Source: Streptomyces radiopugnans
GTDB taxonomy: Bacteria; Actinomycetota; Actinomycetes; Streptomycetales; Streptomycetaceae
Length of the DNA stretch: 64,000 nt
Direction of reading: 5' to 3'
NCBI RefSeq assembly: GCF_900110735.1
Contig: NZ_FOET01000003.1
Coordinates: 186,001-250,000 of the forward strand
This document shows positions 63,935 through 64,000 of the stretch, in pieces. Position 1 is the first letter of the stretch. Each line of letters opens with the position of its first letter. Under the pieces are notes generated by a model. It ran no database searches and was not told where the DNA came from. It saw only the letters and a list, made by a program, of their open reading frames with translations. Position numbers and translations under genes: made by a program.

Positions 63935-64000
63935 TCAAAGCTGTCTCAACTCACCTCCACGGGTGATGCGCGCCAGGGAGCGCGCCACCGGCGCACGCTT
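63935..64000 (-). CDS. Possible 3' end of a gene cut by the window edge
   Basis: A minus-strand frame is open to the right edge and ends KRAPVARSLARITRGGELRQL at a TGA (63935-63937). It is too short to identify. TGTCTCAA occurs twice (63931-63938 and 63942-63949) across the stop. Confidence 0.25.
   Translation of the reverse strand, partial: KRAPVARSLARITRGGELRQL

Overview
This window is a piece of a high-GC Streptomyces chromosome, beginning just beside the replication origin. The evidence is consistent third-position G/C codon use, the actinobacterial order dnaA (reading left) / rpmH-rnpA-yidD-yidC-jag-rsmG-parA-parB, several copies of the actinobacterial parS site GTTTCACGTGAAAC, TTGTCCACA-type DnaA boxes, FemX and LL-DAP-type wall genes, and many GTG starts. 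The left edge cuts the last few codons of dnaA, so oriC (between dnaA and dnaN in Streptomyces) should lie just outside the window.

Layout. 1-7.8 kb: dnaA leftward; rightward L34, RNase P protein, membrane insertase YidC with YidD, the RNA-binding Jag/KhpB protein, RsmG methyltransferase and the ParA/ParB segregation pair. 7.8-18.4 kb: an acetyltransferase, then a leftward run of seven collinear genes: a large secreted DUF6049-like protein, lipid II flippase MurJ, a membrane pseudokinase, ECF sigma factor SigM, its zinc anti-sigma factor, TrxB and TrxA. The same gene set lies together in mycobacteria, where MurJ and the pseudokinase are one protein. 18.6-30.5 kb: CCA-type nucleotidyltransferase, an MFS transporter, a membrane glycosyltransferase, a class A PBP with a DTGGT repeat tail, a PadR regulator with a palindromic operator-like site, inositol-1-phosphate synthase, an alanine-racemase-like protein and FemX. 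31-38 kb: rpsF-ssb-rpsR-rplI, a MATE exporter, and dnaB interrupted by a 407-residue intein. 38-50 kb: accessory metabolism and regulation, with a nuclease-dead Mrr-like protein, a beta-lactamase-like hydrolase, acetyltransferases, a flavohemoglobin with a PNPOx-like partner, a cystathionine gamma-lyase, a fructosamine-kinase-like protein and a low-molecular-weight tyrosine phosphatase. 50-64 kb: small membrane proteins, a YibE/F protein, thiC behind a TPP riboswitch, a TPR protein, a lipoprotein, a secreted subtilisin, a LuxR-type regulator, a Mut7-C protein, a metallophosphoesterase and a LacI-type regulator.

How it works together. The left half joins initiation (DnaA), helicase (DnaB), SSB and segregation (ParAB/parS) with cell-wall building (MurJ, PBP, FemX, YidC). 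I find five exact parS sites, one symmetric variant and one degenerate copy in the first 21.5 kb and none further right. Four of the exact sites lie inside coding sequence, and three of those force the same VSRET peptide into their proteins.

Most notable: (i) the DnaB intein has the residues and spacing of a class 3 intein (Ala1, Trp67, Cys386, Thr405), splits the Walker A motif and carries a Cys-rich double knuckle in its endonuclease part; (ii) four DnaA-box-like sequences lie within 89 bp upstream of dnaB; (iii) one parS is the centre of a 46-bp perfect palindrome between convergent, overlapping genes; (iv) an antirepressor-like/Mrr fusion has lost its catalytic residues. I saw no tRNA or rRNA genes, CRISPR array or insertion sequence.
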